A stretch of 64,000 nucleotides of DNA from Symsagittifera roscoffensis (lineage: Eukaryota; Xenacoelomorpha; Acoela; Convolutidae). Below, piece by piece: positions 23,500 through 33,973 of this stretch (position 1 is its first letter; each line of letters starts with the position of its first letter). Under the pieces are notes generated by a model. That model had not been told where the DNA came from. It ran no database searches and saw only the letters and a program-made list of their open reading frames with translations. The translations under genes were made by a program, and so were the position numbers. Location of the stretch: positions 51,814,514-51,878,513 of the forward strand of contig NC_087070.1 of the NCBI RefSeq assembly GCF_963678635.1, read 5' to 3'.

Positions 23500-24440
23500 A
23501 GTCTTGGGACAGTGCAGTCTGGGGACGGTTTTGGGGCAGTGCAGTCTTGGGACAGTCTTGGGACAGTGCAGTATTGGGACAGTCTTGGGACGGTGCAGTC
23601 TTGGGACAGTCTTGGGCCAGAGCAGTCTTGGTACGGTCTTGGGACAGTACAGTCTTGGGACGGCACGGTCTTGGGACAGTGCAGTCTTGGGACAGTGCAG
23701 TCTTGGGACGGTGCAGTCTTGGGACAGTGGTCTTGGGACAGTAGTCTTGGGACAGTGGTCTTGGGACAATGGTCTTGGGACAGTGGTCTTGGGACAGTGG
23801 TCTTGGGACAGTGGTCTTGAGACAGTGGTCTTGGGACAGTGGTCTTGGGACAGTAGTCTTGGGGCAGTGCAGTCTTGGGACAGTCTTGGGACAGTGCAGT
23901 ATTGGGACAGTCTTGGGACGGTGCAGTCTTGGGACAGTCTTGGGCCAGAGCAGTCTTGGTATGGTCTTGGGACAGTACAGTCTTGAGACGGAACGGTCTT
24001 GGGACAGTGCAGTCTTGAGACAGTGCAGTCTTGGGACGGTGCGGTCTTGGGACAGTGGTCTTGGGACAGTAGTCTTGGGACAGTAGTCTTGGGACAGTGG
24101 TCTTGGGACAGTGGTCTTGGGACAGTGGTCTTGGGACAGTGGTCTTGGGACAGTGATCTTGGGACAGTAGTCTTGGGACAGTAGTCTTGGGACAGTAGTC
24201 TTGGGACAGTAGTCTTGGGACAGTGGTCTTGGGACAGTAGTCTTGGGACAGTAGTCTTGGGACAGTAGTCTTGGGACACTAGTCTTGGGACAGTAGTCTT
24301 GGGGCAAGGGTCTTGGGACAGTGGTCTTGGGACACTAACAAGAAGTACTGGGACAGCACCGAGTAGTCTTGGGACAGTAGAGAGAAAGCTTGGGACAGTA
24401 CATAGAAGAGTAGGGACAGTAACGGGAAGTCTTGGAACAG
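23500..24440 (+). repeat. 14-bp GTCTTGGGACAGTG minisatellite in element C leader
   Basis: Roughly sixty units of GTCTTGGGACAGTG with 11- and 16-base variants. Blocks of variants recur as a higher-order unit: the series at about 23535-23700 reappears at about 23855-24040. After 24340 the units become diverged and spaced (as in 'agcttgggacagtac'). Because the units lack stop codons in most frames, long open frames run through on both strands. They simply repeat Leu-Gly-Thr-Val or Pro-Lys-Thr motifs and are not genes. The array sits between the 5' LTR and gag. Confidence 0.92.
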
Positions 24441-25124
24441 TATAAAAAAGTGGGTTGACGGTACTAAAGAGTACTAAGACAGGTTGAAATAACTTATCGC
24501 TAAATTAAAAGCAATAGGACTAGTCGGAACGTTAAATCGCGATAGATCCGGTACTGTGGGAATCACGAATAAATAAATTTTTCATAAAACTTAAAAGGGA
24601 ATAGGAAACGTTGTTTTTATTATATTGTAAATTTTTTAAACTAATTTTATCATAAGAGATTTTATCCTTGGAGTAGGATTTTGTAAACAACGATATTTTA
24701 AATAGAAATAATTGTGGAAATCATGAGACGGAGCAGGGTACCGATAACTGAAAAAAGAGCTACAGAGTCAAAGACAAAATGTAATTCGTCGCAACGAAAA
24801 ATGACATCGGTTGGCCCAAGAAAAACCAAATAGAACTTTTCAGTTAGCATGGTCAACACGAGAAGTACTAAAGAAAACAAGACGAAAGAGGGCGCGGAAG
24901 GGAAACAAGCGGAACCCGCCGACGAGATTGACCTAGAAACACCAGACCAGAGTGGATGATGTAGGGAAGAAGAGGACGGAGTCGACACCAATGCCGAATG
25001 CAGAGGAACCAAATCAAAAGTCGATGGAGTTCTCGCCGATAGACACTGTGTAGGACACAACAGGCAACACGCCAGAAACGGTGAAGACGAGTCTCAAGTA
25101 AAAAGAACGTCATTTACTGAAAGG
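24441..25124 (+). other. Element C leader, last part before gag
   Basis: AT-rich and then purine-rich sequence leading into gag. From about 24850 the plus strand becomes rich in GA and AAG and resembles gag N-terminal codon usage, so translation may begin upstream of 25125. No separate gene is recognisable. Confidence 0.45.
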
Positions 25125-26870
25125 TTGGCAATGATGGTCGGGATGAAATCAAGAACCATAGTAACAGAGGAACCGAAAGCCGAAAAAGGCAAAACAATTG
25201 GAACAGTTTCCACGAAAACGACAGAGGCTAACCAAGATGAAGACCAGGTTAAACAGGGAGCAGCAGCCAACAACAGGGCAACAGCTGACTATGAAACAAC
25301 CAATTCTCTTGAGCTGTGCGATCTGATGGCGAAGCTAGATCAGATCGACAAGAGACTAAAGCGCAGCGAGGAGGATAGAGAGGTGATAAAGAAAGAATTA
25401 AGATACAACAAACACGAGTACCTGGACAACTATTTCAATCTGGCGAGGGCGACAGAGGTAAAGCTTCAGCAGATGTCAGACAAAGTAGATGCCACTGATG
25501 CAGAGCGAGACAAGAACATCAAAAAAGACATGCAAGAGATGAAGCAACGGTATGACTCAGTGAACAGCCAGTTGGGGAGTCTGGAAACAAGAATGGATAC
25601 AATGAGAAGGGACCAGGCTGAGAGTTCATGTGCAATACAGGCAAAACTAGACGCCATCTTGAGAAACTCTACGTCACAGGACAGGCCCGCAGCGGATCGA
25701 ACGCAAGGCAACAGAGTTGACTTCGTGGAACCACAACGGAACAAACGGCAATCAACACCGTTACCATTACCCCGGGATGCGGTGAGCAAAGCACCGGGGG
25801 GGGGGTAAAGCAATTATGAAAAGTGGAACAGCAAATACGACGAGTGGTCCAGGAGATTCCACGACTCACAATAACGTGGGACCGGATGCTATGACGTGGG
25901 CACCTGGGATGCTATGAAGCACCTGGGAGAGGATGAACAGGACACTAGAAGCCTTCACTACGAGACAGAGGAGGTAGCAAATCCAGGAAAAATTTTCAAA
26001 AAACCGAAAGAATTCAAGGATGATTCAGACGGATGCATTGATACTTGGGTAGAAGTCATGAGATTACACTTGGAACAAGACAACTTGAACGATGAGAGAC
26101 AAGCATGCACAGCGATACTCAGCAACTTAGAAGGCACGGCGTTGAAATGCGTAGTTGCGAAGAAGGAAGATGAACGCGACACTGCGGATAAAATCTTCGA
26201 GATATTGTTGAATCGATTCGGGTCAGGCATGAAGGGTCATCAAGCGATGATTCGATTTGAAAAGTGAAGGCAAAGGGACGATGAATCGATTGATCGGATC
26301 CTAGATGATCTCGAGAGCTTGAGACGAAGAAATGATCCTGAAGAGTCAACGAACAGAAAAAACTTTAGCATCGCCTCAAAGTTCATTGATGGGGTAAAAA
26401 GTGATGACTTGAGAATACTGTTAGCAACCTACTACACATTGTCGAAAGACAATGCGCCGACTCCAGAAGAGATGAGACAGAAGTCATAGAGAGTACATGT
26501 CAATGAAGCTCAAGAAATACACATATTCGGATAACAGGAACATGCAAGGGGGGAGCCAACCACAAAGGTCGTCATGGTACAAGCCTAGAGATGACATGGA
26601 CAAACGTAGATCATGCGCGAACTGCGGGTCAGCTGATCATCACTCGGCGGATTGCACAACATACAAGCAGGGCATGAAGAGTCTGGGATATGCACCAGAT
26701 GAGGAAGATATGAGCCAGATGGAGGAACACGAGTACTATAGTGGCTTAATCCTCAAAATAGGTGCAAGATGCTTCTTCTGCAATCAGGAGGGGCACTTCA
26801 GGATAGACTGTCCTTTTTTTGTGAGGCAGTCAAGAACCAGAGTCACCCCAAGCATAAATTGGCATTAGCG
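25125..26870 (+). pseudogene. Element C gag region
   Basis: Fossil gag. The first part (25125-25808) is highly charged and predicted coiled coil (KLDQIDKRLKRSEEDREVIK). The capsid-like part (about 25960-26480) contains DGCIDTWVEVMRLHLEQD and DTADKIFEILLNRFGSG, as in A and B. Two CCHC zinc knuckles follow near 26613 (CANCGSADHHSADC) and 26771 (CFFCNQEGHFRIDC), which bind RNA. N-terminal coiled coil, capsid, two knuckles is a full Gag plan. The region is broken. Confidence 0.85.
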
Positions 26871-26935
26871 GGAGTGCAGAATCAGAGAAATAGACAAGCT
26901 GAGTTTGAAACAAAAAACTTGGAAGCACCGAGACA

Positions 26936-28790
26936 GTGAAGGCTGTAACGCAAGTTAAAAGTGCGATAGAGGCCACGGTCAGGAATGCCCCAGAGATAAA
27001 TTATCAGAAAGCGGCGTCAGAGGCGATTAACAAGGTGAAACAGGACTTAGCGACAAAGGAAATAGAGCAAAGGTTGAAGCAAGAGATCGACAGACAGAGA
27101 TTGAATGAGACGTTAAGTTGCTCGGTGCCAGTGTCAGAAGCTGTAGCAGGGTCGACAAAGAGTGGAAATTGCAACACTCTGAAAAAGGTGACGGGAAAGC
27201 CATTTGGCATAACGAAAATCGGAGCCAGGATAATGTCAATAATCACTGTAGGTGGCCATGAGGTGACAAGGAACTTAAGCGAACCCAGCGACCGGACAAT
27301 AATGCACATCGACGTATACGCAGATTACTTGAGTGCGATAAGCCCACAGACGACTTCTAGAGCCTTGAGGGCGCTACTCACGAGAGGTGTCAGCAAGTCG
27401 GTCCGTGTGGACAACAGATATACAGAAGCGTATGGTCCGCATGAGGTGATTTTGAATATAGATGGGATAAACATCTACACGAAAACAATGATAACATGTG
27501 ATGAAGATCTAGTGGGGCAGATCTACGTGGGCAAAGAAGAACTAAAGGTGAGATCGATTGGACACTGTGCCATGCTGGAGGAAGATAAAAAGCACATCGG
27601 GACAGAGGCAGACGTATCAGCACATGTGCTTGACATAAGTGGTAAGAAGACTCAGTTGCGTGGGTTACTCGATACTGGAGCGGTCGTGAGTGTAATACCA
27701 ATCGAAACTTGGGAACGAATGGGCTTCAACAAAGATGACTTGATAGACTCGAGAATACGGTTGTCAGCTGCTAACAAAGGGGCGCTGCGGGTGCTAGGCA
27801 GAACACAAATAATAAGTCCTAAATCTAGGGGAACGCAATCTGTGGATGAGCTTTCTTGTAGTAGAAAACCAAGATGAGTCTGACCAGTTCATTTTAGGCA
27901 GAGACTTCATCAGGAGCTTCGACGTAACAATTGATTTAAACAATGCGATGTTCAGAATACGGAACCCGGATAGGAGGTACGCAATTAAACCGGTAAATTT
28001 AATAATAGCGAATGAAAATAAAGCACCCGTGTTGTTGAGTAGGAGGGTGAGGCTGAAGGCGAACGAAGCGGCAATTGTAAGCTTGCGAATGAAAAATTAC
28101 AATGAACTAAGTGACAACAAGCAAGTATGCATAGTCCCAAACCCTAATAGTCAAAGTGCTGCTGTTTTAGGAAGATCCTTCTCGATAACCAAGAGCGGTC
28201 TCTGTGTCAGTGTCTTGTTGAATACTCTTGATATACCCATCACGATACAGAGGGGGAGGAAGCTGGGATATGCTTTACCCGTTAAAACTCGATTTGAAAT
28301 GACTGAAAATTCAAAACAACATGAAGTTGTTGATTGTCCCAACCATAGGGACAAAATTTGTATCTTGAGACGATTGAAAAAAGTAAAAGGTTCATCAGGT
28401 CTTGTGAAATCACTTAAGTCAGAGACAGACGATGGGCTATTGAGCTGTTCGAATTTTCCGGAACAGCCCACACTAGATGAAATGCAGAGTGATAAACCGG
28501 TATATTCTGGAGGTCGAACATTTAATGGGCAAGACAACGGACGAACAGCTCGAAGCCATCAAGGACGCACTAGAGCGCAACGAGGAAGTTTTTCGAGACA
28601 TAAGGCAGACATCGGGTGTTGTAATTTTGTTGAGCATGAAATAGAACTTGAAGAGAATGCGGTACCACACAGGGAGGGGGCGAGGCGAATTACCCCACAC
28701 AAATCAGAGGCATGTAGGAAAGAAATAGAGACATTACTAGAGTATGACATGATAAAACCATCCAAGTCACCATGGGCGTGTGGAGTAGTG
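26936..28790 (+). pseudogene. Element C protease region and lead-in to RT
   Basis: Fossil coding sequence between gag and RT. A helical lead (26936-27170) is followed by about 150 residues conserved with A and B (KPFGITKIGARIMSIITVGG). Then comes the retropepsin motif RGLLDTGAVVSVIP near 27660, and a second conserved block QFILGRDFIRSFDVTIDLNN near 27880, typical of the retropepsin C-terminal ILG motif. The stretch 27980-28790 links protease to RT and matches copy A 8795-8212. The region is broken. Confidence 0.83.
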
Positions 28791-29490
28791 ATGGCCAAAA
28801 AGAAAGGCGACCAATTGAGGTTTTGCTGTGACTTTCGGTATCTGAACTCCGTCACGGTGAAGGATGCCTATCCCATACCTAGGATTGACGAGAGCCTCTC
28901 GAAGTTAGGTGACGCAAAATTTTTTACGACTCTTGATTTAGGTTCGGCCTTCTAGCAGGTCCCACTGAGGAAGCAAGACAGGGACACAACAGGGTTCGCT
29001 TGCGATTTAGGGCTGTTTCAATGGAAACGGATGCCGTTTGGTCTTTGCAATGCCACAGCTACATTTCAACGGTTGATGGCACATGCGCTGATAGGTGTGA
29101 CGAAGAAGTACGGCAATCTGGTAATGTGCTATGTGGATGAAGTGGTAATAGCGACGCCCACACTAGAAGACCACATCGAGCGACTGGACGAGGTGTTTGC
29201 ATGTATGAAGAGGTCGGGGCTAAATGTAAACCATCAAAAAGCGAAATACTCAAGGATTCGATAAAATACTTGGGCAGGATGGTGGACAGGCACGGCATCA
29301 GACCGAATCCAGATGCAGTAGAAGCAGTTCTAACTTGGAAATCGCCAAAAACGGAACTCCAGTTGATGAGCTTCCTGGGTTTTGCGAACTACTACAGGGA
29401 ATTCATCAAGGGCTATGCGGACAAGGTATACCCGATGCAACAATTAATGAGACACAAAGGCAAAAAGTTCACATGAAACAACGCAGCAGA
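28740..29490 (+). pseudogene. Element C reverse transcriptase region
   Basis: Fossil RT. Landmarks are the YDMIKPSKSPWACGVVMAKK entry block, FCCDFRYLNSVTVKDAYPIP, KFFTTLDLGSAF (motif A), MPFGLCNATATFQRLMAHAL (motif B), the catalytic strand around MCYVDEVVIA, and LQLMSFLGFANYYREFIKGY at the start of the connection. This is the standard Ty3/gypsy RT series and is closest to copies A and B. The region is broken. Confidence 0.88.
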
Positions 29491-29509
29491 AGAATCATTC
29501 CAGAGAATA

Positions 29510-29970
29510 AAGAAAGAGTTGTGCGAGGCACCGGTGTTACGGATGCCAACGGAAAAAGTGATGTACGTGTTGAATACGGATGCGTCGGTAGTCGCGATTT
29601 CTGGAATTCTCCATCAAGAACAAGAATGGAACGGGAAGACAGTCTTAAGACCAATAGCATACGGGAGCAAAGTCTTGAGTGATACGGAAATTAAGTACCG
29701 GGCGCCAAAATCAGAGATGTTCGCGGTGGTTAATTTTGTCAAGAAATATAGAGCATACTTAGGCAGTGAGCCATTTAAGCAGCGGGTCGACAACAGGGCA
29801 CTCAGCTGGCTGAAGACGTACTCGATGGACCAGAGCTACATTGGGAGATGGATAGTTCGTCTGGATGGGTACAACATGATAATTGAGCATAGAACAAAGG
29901 ACAAACATCAGAATGCCAATAGCTTGAGTAAGAAGACGGAGTTCTACGAAAGACAGGAACGGAGATAGGC
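29510..29970 (+). pseudogene. Element C RNase H region
   Basis: Fossil RNase H. It contains MYVLNTDASVVAISGILHQE (first catalytic strand), the block APKSEMFAVVNFVKKYRAYL and GRWIVRLDGYNMIIEHRTKD followed by Ala-Asn-Ser-Leu-Ser, the D/N-A-L/D-S-like end typical of Ty3/gypsy RNase H. RNase H removes element RNA after minus-strand synthesis. Confidence 0.86.
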
Positions 29971-31060
29971 CCGAAATCAAAGATGGCTTCTCCTTCATGG
30001 ACAAAGAAACGTATGATAGTCTTCCACTCACGAGATGGCTAGACAAGTCAGGCTAACCCATAGAAGATCACTCCGAATTACCAGAAGAGCCTCCAGAGAA
30101 AACAATCTTGAAGAAGACCCGAGGAATGCCGATAGAGATTATGCTCGAGTCAAAAATTGTGAGAGAGACGCTCAAGGCAAAAAGCTATGATCTCAACCAG
30201 GTGGAAACGGGAGATACTCAGATAGATGAAGACTTGTGGAGATTACTTGAGAAACTGGCAGATGATAAACCCGTGAACGAAAGAACGGGTAGGGAGGAAC
30301 CAGAAGTCACGATACTGCGATGGAATGAAACAGTTGGCAACGCAGACTCTTTAAGAGGAAGCAATAATGATGGCAAAGAAGTCGTGCGGTCACCGGTTGA
30401 TAAAATCCCTGATAACCTACTTGAGCGGACTCGGGTTAGGAAAAAGAAAGTGGCGTTTAAGGAAGAAGCTGAAAACCTGGGACTAGGTCAAGAATCCGGG
30501 GAGTGGTCCACGTTCACAGAGAAAGAAGATAATGGAGAAGAAGAATTGTCCAGGGAGTGTGAGGAATGGGATGAAGATTCGGAAACGAGCAGCGATGATC
30601 AGGATAGTCTATGCATGATACTGGCAGAGGAGAAGATGAGACACCGCGACAGGGAGCTACAAACAGATCCCTCCTCAGGAACGTACAACTCGGATGAACA
30701 AGAAGTACAATGAGGTGAAGAACTTGAGAAAATTGCGGTATCGAGGAAACCATTCAGGGAACAATCGTGCAACTCAAATGTCAGAACGAATCTGGTGCCA
30801 GAAGATGATACGAAGATTGTGAAGAGGATAATATGCGTAAGGCTGAAGGATGACATCCACAACTCTGGGGAAATTAATGTACAGATCATGGCACTAAAGG
30901 AACATGTCAAAGCGAGAAATAGGCTGTCGGACCTGATAAGGGCCCAAAAGAATGACAAGATGACAAGTAACCTCTCCAAATGGATCCGGACGGGGTTCAA
31001 GGAGAAAGGGGACCTGGAGGAAGACAGCTACAAGATCTTGAGCCAGTTCTACAAAGAAAG
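29971..31060 (+). pseudogene. Element C long acidic linker between RNase H and integrase
   Basis: Fossil coding sequence of about 360 codons. The first half is mixed charge. The middle (about 30500-30720) is dominated by Glu and Asp (EKEDNGEEELSRECEEWDED). The end (30880-31060) has KARNRLSDLIRAQKNDKMTS and a repeated EEDSYKIL block that is shared with copy A at about 5440-5560. No known domain is recognised. Most Ty3/gypsy elements connect these domains with far fewer residues. Confidence 0.65.
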
Positions 31061-32678
31061 AAAAGATTTACTATATCACACAGCTGATGGGGTGGTAGCG
31101 TGCAAGAGAAAAGATGAGGAGAAGATATTACACAAGCACAACCTCATCATATTACCACAATTGTATCAGACGGAAGTGTTATTCAGATTGCACGATCAGA
31201 TGGGACACCAGGGGATAGACAAAGTGCAACAGAGAATACTTCACAGGTTTGATTGGCCAGGATTAAGGAAAGCTTGCGAGAGATGGGTGAATGCATGCCT
31301 GGCATGCCTGCAAGTAAAAGACCCAAGGAAAATGAAGTTCCCACTCAAGTTCGTTGAAAGCTCGGAATTTAACGAGGTGGTGCAGATAGACCATCAAAAA
31401 CTCTGCATGACAGAGTCGGGATATAACCAGATACTGGTTATAATAGATCACTTCACAAAGTTGGCAGAAGCGGTCCCGTGTCAGACAGCCTCAGCAGAGG
31501 AGACTTGTGACCACCTGATAACGCATTGGATATCACGATATGGTTGTTCAATGACTTTTCAGTCAGACAACGGCAAAGCCTTTGTGGCGGACTTGACAAA
31601 AGAATTGATGAAGATGTCACACATTGCTCAAGCACACTCAACAACCTACCATCCTCAGACCAACGGGCTGGTAGAGAGACAGAATAGAACGTTGGTGAAC
31701 ATGCTGAGGGTATACTGCTCAAGATACATGACGGACTGGGATAAATATCTGCCACAAGTCGTAGGGGCGTACAACAGTACGCAACACTCAACAACGGGTA
31801 TCAGTCCTTTCATGATGTTGACGGGCAGGGAGAGAGCAATGCCCCTGACATTCTTTTACCCGGAATTCGAAGGGAAGAGGATGTCGCCTCAAGATTAAGT
31901 GAAAGAAGCGATCAGGAGACAGCAGGAACTAAACGAGCTCTGCAGGAGGAACACTGCGCAAGCACAAATGAGACAGCGCAAGAAATATGATGAAAAGATA
32001 CTACAGGCGAAGCCATATGAAGTGGGCCAGTACGTGTGGGTCTTCCAGAATGTCATACCGCCCAAAGGGACAAAGAAACTACTTCAGAAATGGAGAGGAC
32101 CATTCATGATAACGGAAGTAGACCAACAAGGACGGTTCTACCGCTTGAGTACGGGGCGAGCAGCACTTTATGAAAATCTGAAGCCTCACGTCCTATATCC
32201 AGAGGACTGGTTTATACCACAGGACATGGAGGGACTTGATTACCTACTGGTGATGCCAGCGTGTGAAGTGAACGAAAAAGGCACCAGAGAGAAAAATGAT
32301 GGCAACGAGAACTTGAGTTTGGATGACAATGAAAAGATAGAAGCGGACTCTGAGGCGGAACCCTTTGTGGAAGAAGACTGGAACGATCCGGAGCAGGGAG
32401 AGGTGCCAAAGTGGACAGAACCAGACTTACCGATACCAGCGGGGACTAGGAGTGGCAATCGCAAACGGACAGGCATGAGGTACAACAGGTACGGAGATGA
32501 TTTCTTGATTGATAAGATACAGCCCGATGAACTAAGCGAAGAGCTACTAAGTGTGGGCGAACTAGCAGCCGACGATGAATGGCAAATTATCAATGATAAT
32601 GAACACTACCCGCAGGAAGACTACTCGACACCAGAACAAGAGACAGATTTGGAACAGAGCGAGATAGAGATGAGATAG
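31061..32678 (+). pseudogene. Element C integrase region with acidic C-terminal tail
   Basis: Fossil integrase. The zinc-binding N-terminal domain lies at about 31190-31310 (LHDQMGHQGIDK ... ACLACLQ, H-H-C-C). The catalytic core shows QIDHQKLCMTESGYNQILVI, FQSDNGKAF and HPQTNGLVERQNRTLVNMLR, the D, D and E blocks. The C-terminal DNA-binding part (31900-32230) includes YVWVFQNVIPPKGTKKLLQK and WRGPFMITEV, the GPF/Y motif of Ty3/gypsy. After it comes an acidic tail of about 140 residues (32240-32678), also present in part in copy A. Integrase inserts the element DNA into the genome. Confidence 0.88.
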
Positions 32679-32687
32679 AATACGAAC

Positions 32688-33503
32688 TTGAGGATATTAG
32701 AATGGATGCGCGATGTCAAGAATGGAAGCGGCGAAGGACAAAGCATCCAACAAGTCGACGTGTCAGCGGGAAAGCACATGAAAACGGAGGATCCCCTCTT
32801 CGACTGGACAGCAACAGACAGGCCGCTCGAGATTCCACCAGATAATTTGGACCCAGCACCATCGACGGGGACGTCGATAAATATTTTTGTCCGGGGAGTG
32901 GGGGTAGGACTTACCCACACCGAAAATTTGATGATAAAGAAACTCAGGGAAGTGAGAAAAACGAGCGAACTGGAACTGGATGGGGAGGAGGCTGAGCCTA
33001 CCATAGGTCGGAATTTCAAAACGAAGTTTGAAATACCCAACGAATACTTGGAGAACATCCTGATAACGGATAGCGACTTCATTCTGTCGGACAGGACTAG
33101 CACAATCTGTATCACGGCGGACATGAGTTTCAAATCAAGACTGGAGGCCGACTTCAAGAGAGAATACCAGAACGTGGAGTTTCTGTTCAGACAGAGACCG
33201 GGGCCGGGAGGAATGGCTGCGCTTCCACCATCAGTAGCACAAGTCCCAGGCAAATATCTGTGCTTCTTAGTGACGAGGGTCAGTGAGAGGAACACGATCA
33301 ATCCTGAACACGTGGTGTTGGCACTAACGAGACTGCGAGATTTCATGATCGAAAGAAGAATAACGGAAGTCTCAATGCCGGTCTATGACCCGAACAGGGG
33401 CAAGTTGAGCCCAAGGGAACTATATGCTATTCTACACGTGGTCTTCGCAGAAACGGAGATAATGGTACATCTGCACAAGAAATACTACTTGAGTATCGCC
33501 TGA
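32688..33503 (+). CDS. Macro-domain-like ORF of element C (ADP-ribose-binding fold)
   Basis: One open frame of 271 codons begins ten bases after the pol tail. Residues 1-65 are polar. From about residue 65 to the end the pattern follows a macro domain of the OARD1/Poa1 type: SINIFVRGVGVGLTHTEN, then TSTICITADMSFKSRLEADF at the place of the 'cVs.Dfrmg.Giav.Fk' block. Then come YQNVEFLFRQ, a Gly-Gly-Met-Ala turn, KYLCFLVTRVSERNTINPEH, the strand ITEVSMPVYDPNRGKLS (family 'isMPrigcGld'), and AILHVVFAETEIMV at the end. Such proteins bind or remove ADP-ribose. Viral macro domains counter host ADP-ribosylation; a similar role here is only inference. The assignment rests on this pattern match by eye. 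It is part of a broken element, and expression is unknown. Confidence 0.6.
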   Translation: MRILEWMRDVKNGSGEGQSIQQVDVSAGKHMKTEDPLFDWTATDRPLEIPPDNLDPAPSTGTSINIFVRGVGVGLTHTENLMIKKLREVRKTSELELDGEEAEPTIGRNFKTKFEIPNEYLENILITDSDFILSDRTSTICITADMSFKSRLEADFKREYQNVEFLFRQRPGPGGMAALPPSVAQVPGKYLCFLVTRVSERNTINPEHVVLALTRLRDFMIERRITEVSMPVYDPNRGKLSPRELYAILHVVFAETEIMVHLHKKYYLSIA

Positions 33504-33868
33504 GTCGGGTACATGGGGGTCTCGAGTTGGGCATGAAGGGATCTCAAGTTAGGTATTGGGGCACGAAACAGGTAAAAGGATCTTAAATGTGATTGGCATG
33601 ACAATTAAACTTAAAATGACTGACGGTGCTAAAACGTAAAATGAATCTGCATGCTCTTAGAAAACTTCCAATTGAATTATTTTAGTTGAACGAAAGGATA
33701 AGGTTTTAACTATAATAATGGGGGGGGGGCTTAGGTTAGGAACATAGCATCTTAGTCTAAAGATCAAGTTTTATTTTCAGATTGATTTGGTAAAGTCAAG
33801 TTGACTAACCAACTATACTCAACTGAAAGAAAAAAGAAGGTCTTGAACAAACCCACAGTCAGCAACAT
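33504..33868 (+). other. Non-coding gap after macro-like ORF with CTCAAGTT repeats
   Basis: This spacer within element C separates the pol-macro block from the 3' accessory block. It holds an AT-rich stretch with a G10 run near 33722. At its right edge (33890-33945, just inside the next frame) lie three tandem copies of 'actcaagttggtacggtaa'. It could carry a promoter or splice acceptor for a subgenomic RNA, but none is recognisable. Confidence 0.5.
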
Positions 33869-33889
33869 TTGCAAAGGTTATTTCTCAAA

Positions 33890-33948
33890 TACTCAAGTTG
33901 GTACGGTAATACTCAAGTTGGTACGGTAAGCCTCAAGTTGGTACGTGC
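33890..33948 (+). repeat. Three tandem copies of CTCAAGTTGGTACGGTAA
   Basis: A 19-base unit is repeated three times just upstream of the first accessory ORF's likely start (ATG near 33974, MADRFWKSMP). The same core, CTCAAGTT, recurs in the LTRs and leader of element C. Confidence 0.8.
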
Positions 33949-33973
33949 GCAAGATCATCTAGAGATTATAAAA

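Noticed and set aside
23336-24307. Long open frames on both strands through the 14-bp minisatellite, up to 323 codons
   Set aside because: They exist in several frames at once only because the repeated unit has few stop codons. The predicted proteins are pure repeats of a 14-residue phrase with no independent support.
32688-33503. dUTPase or chromodomain as the extra domain after integrase
   Set aside because: Neither the dUTPase motifs nor the aromatic cage pattern of a chromodomain is present. The macro-domain pattern fits better.
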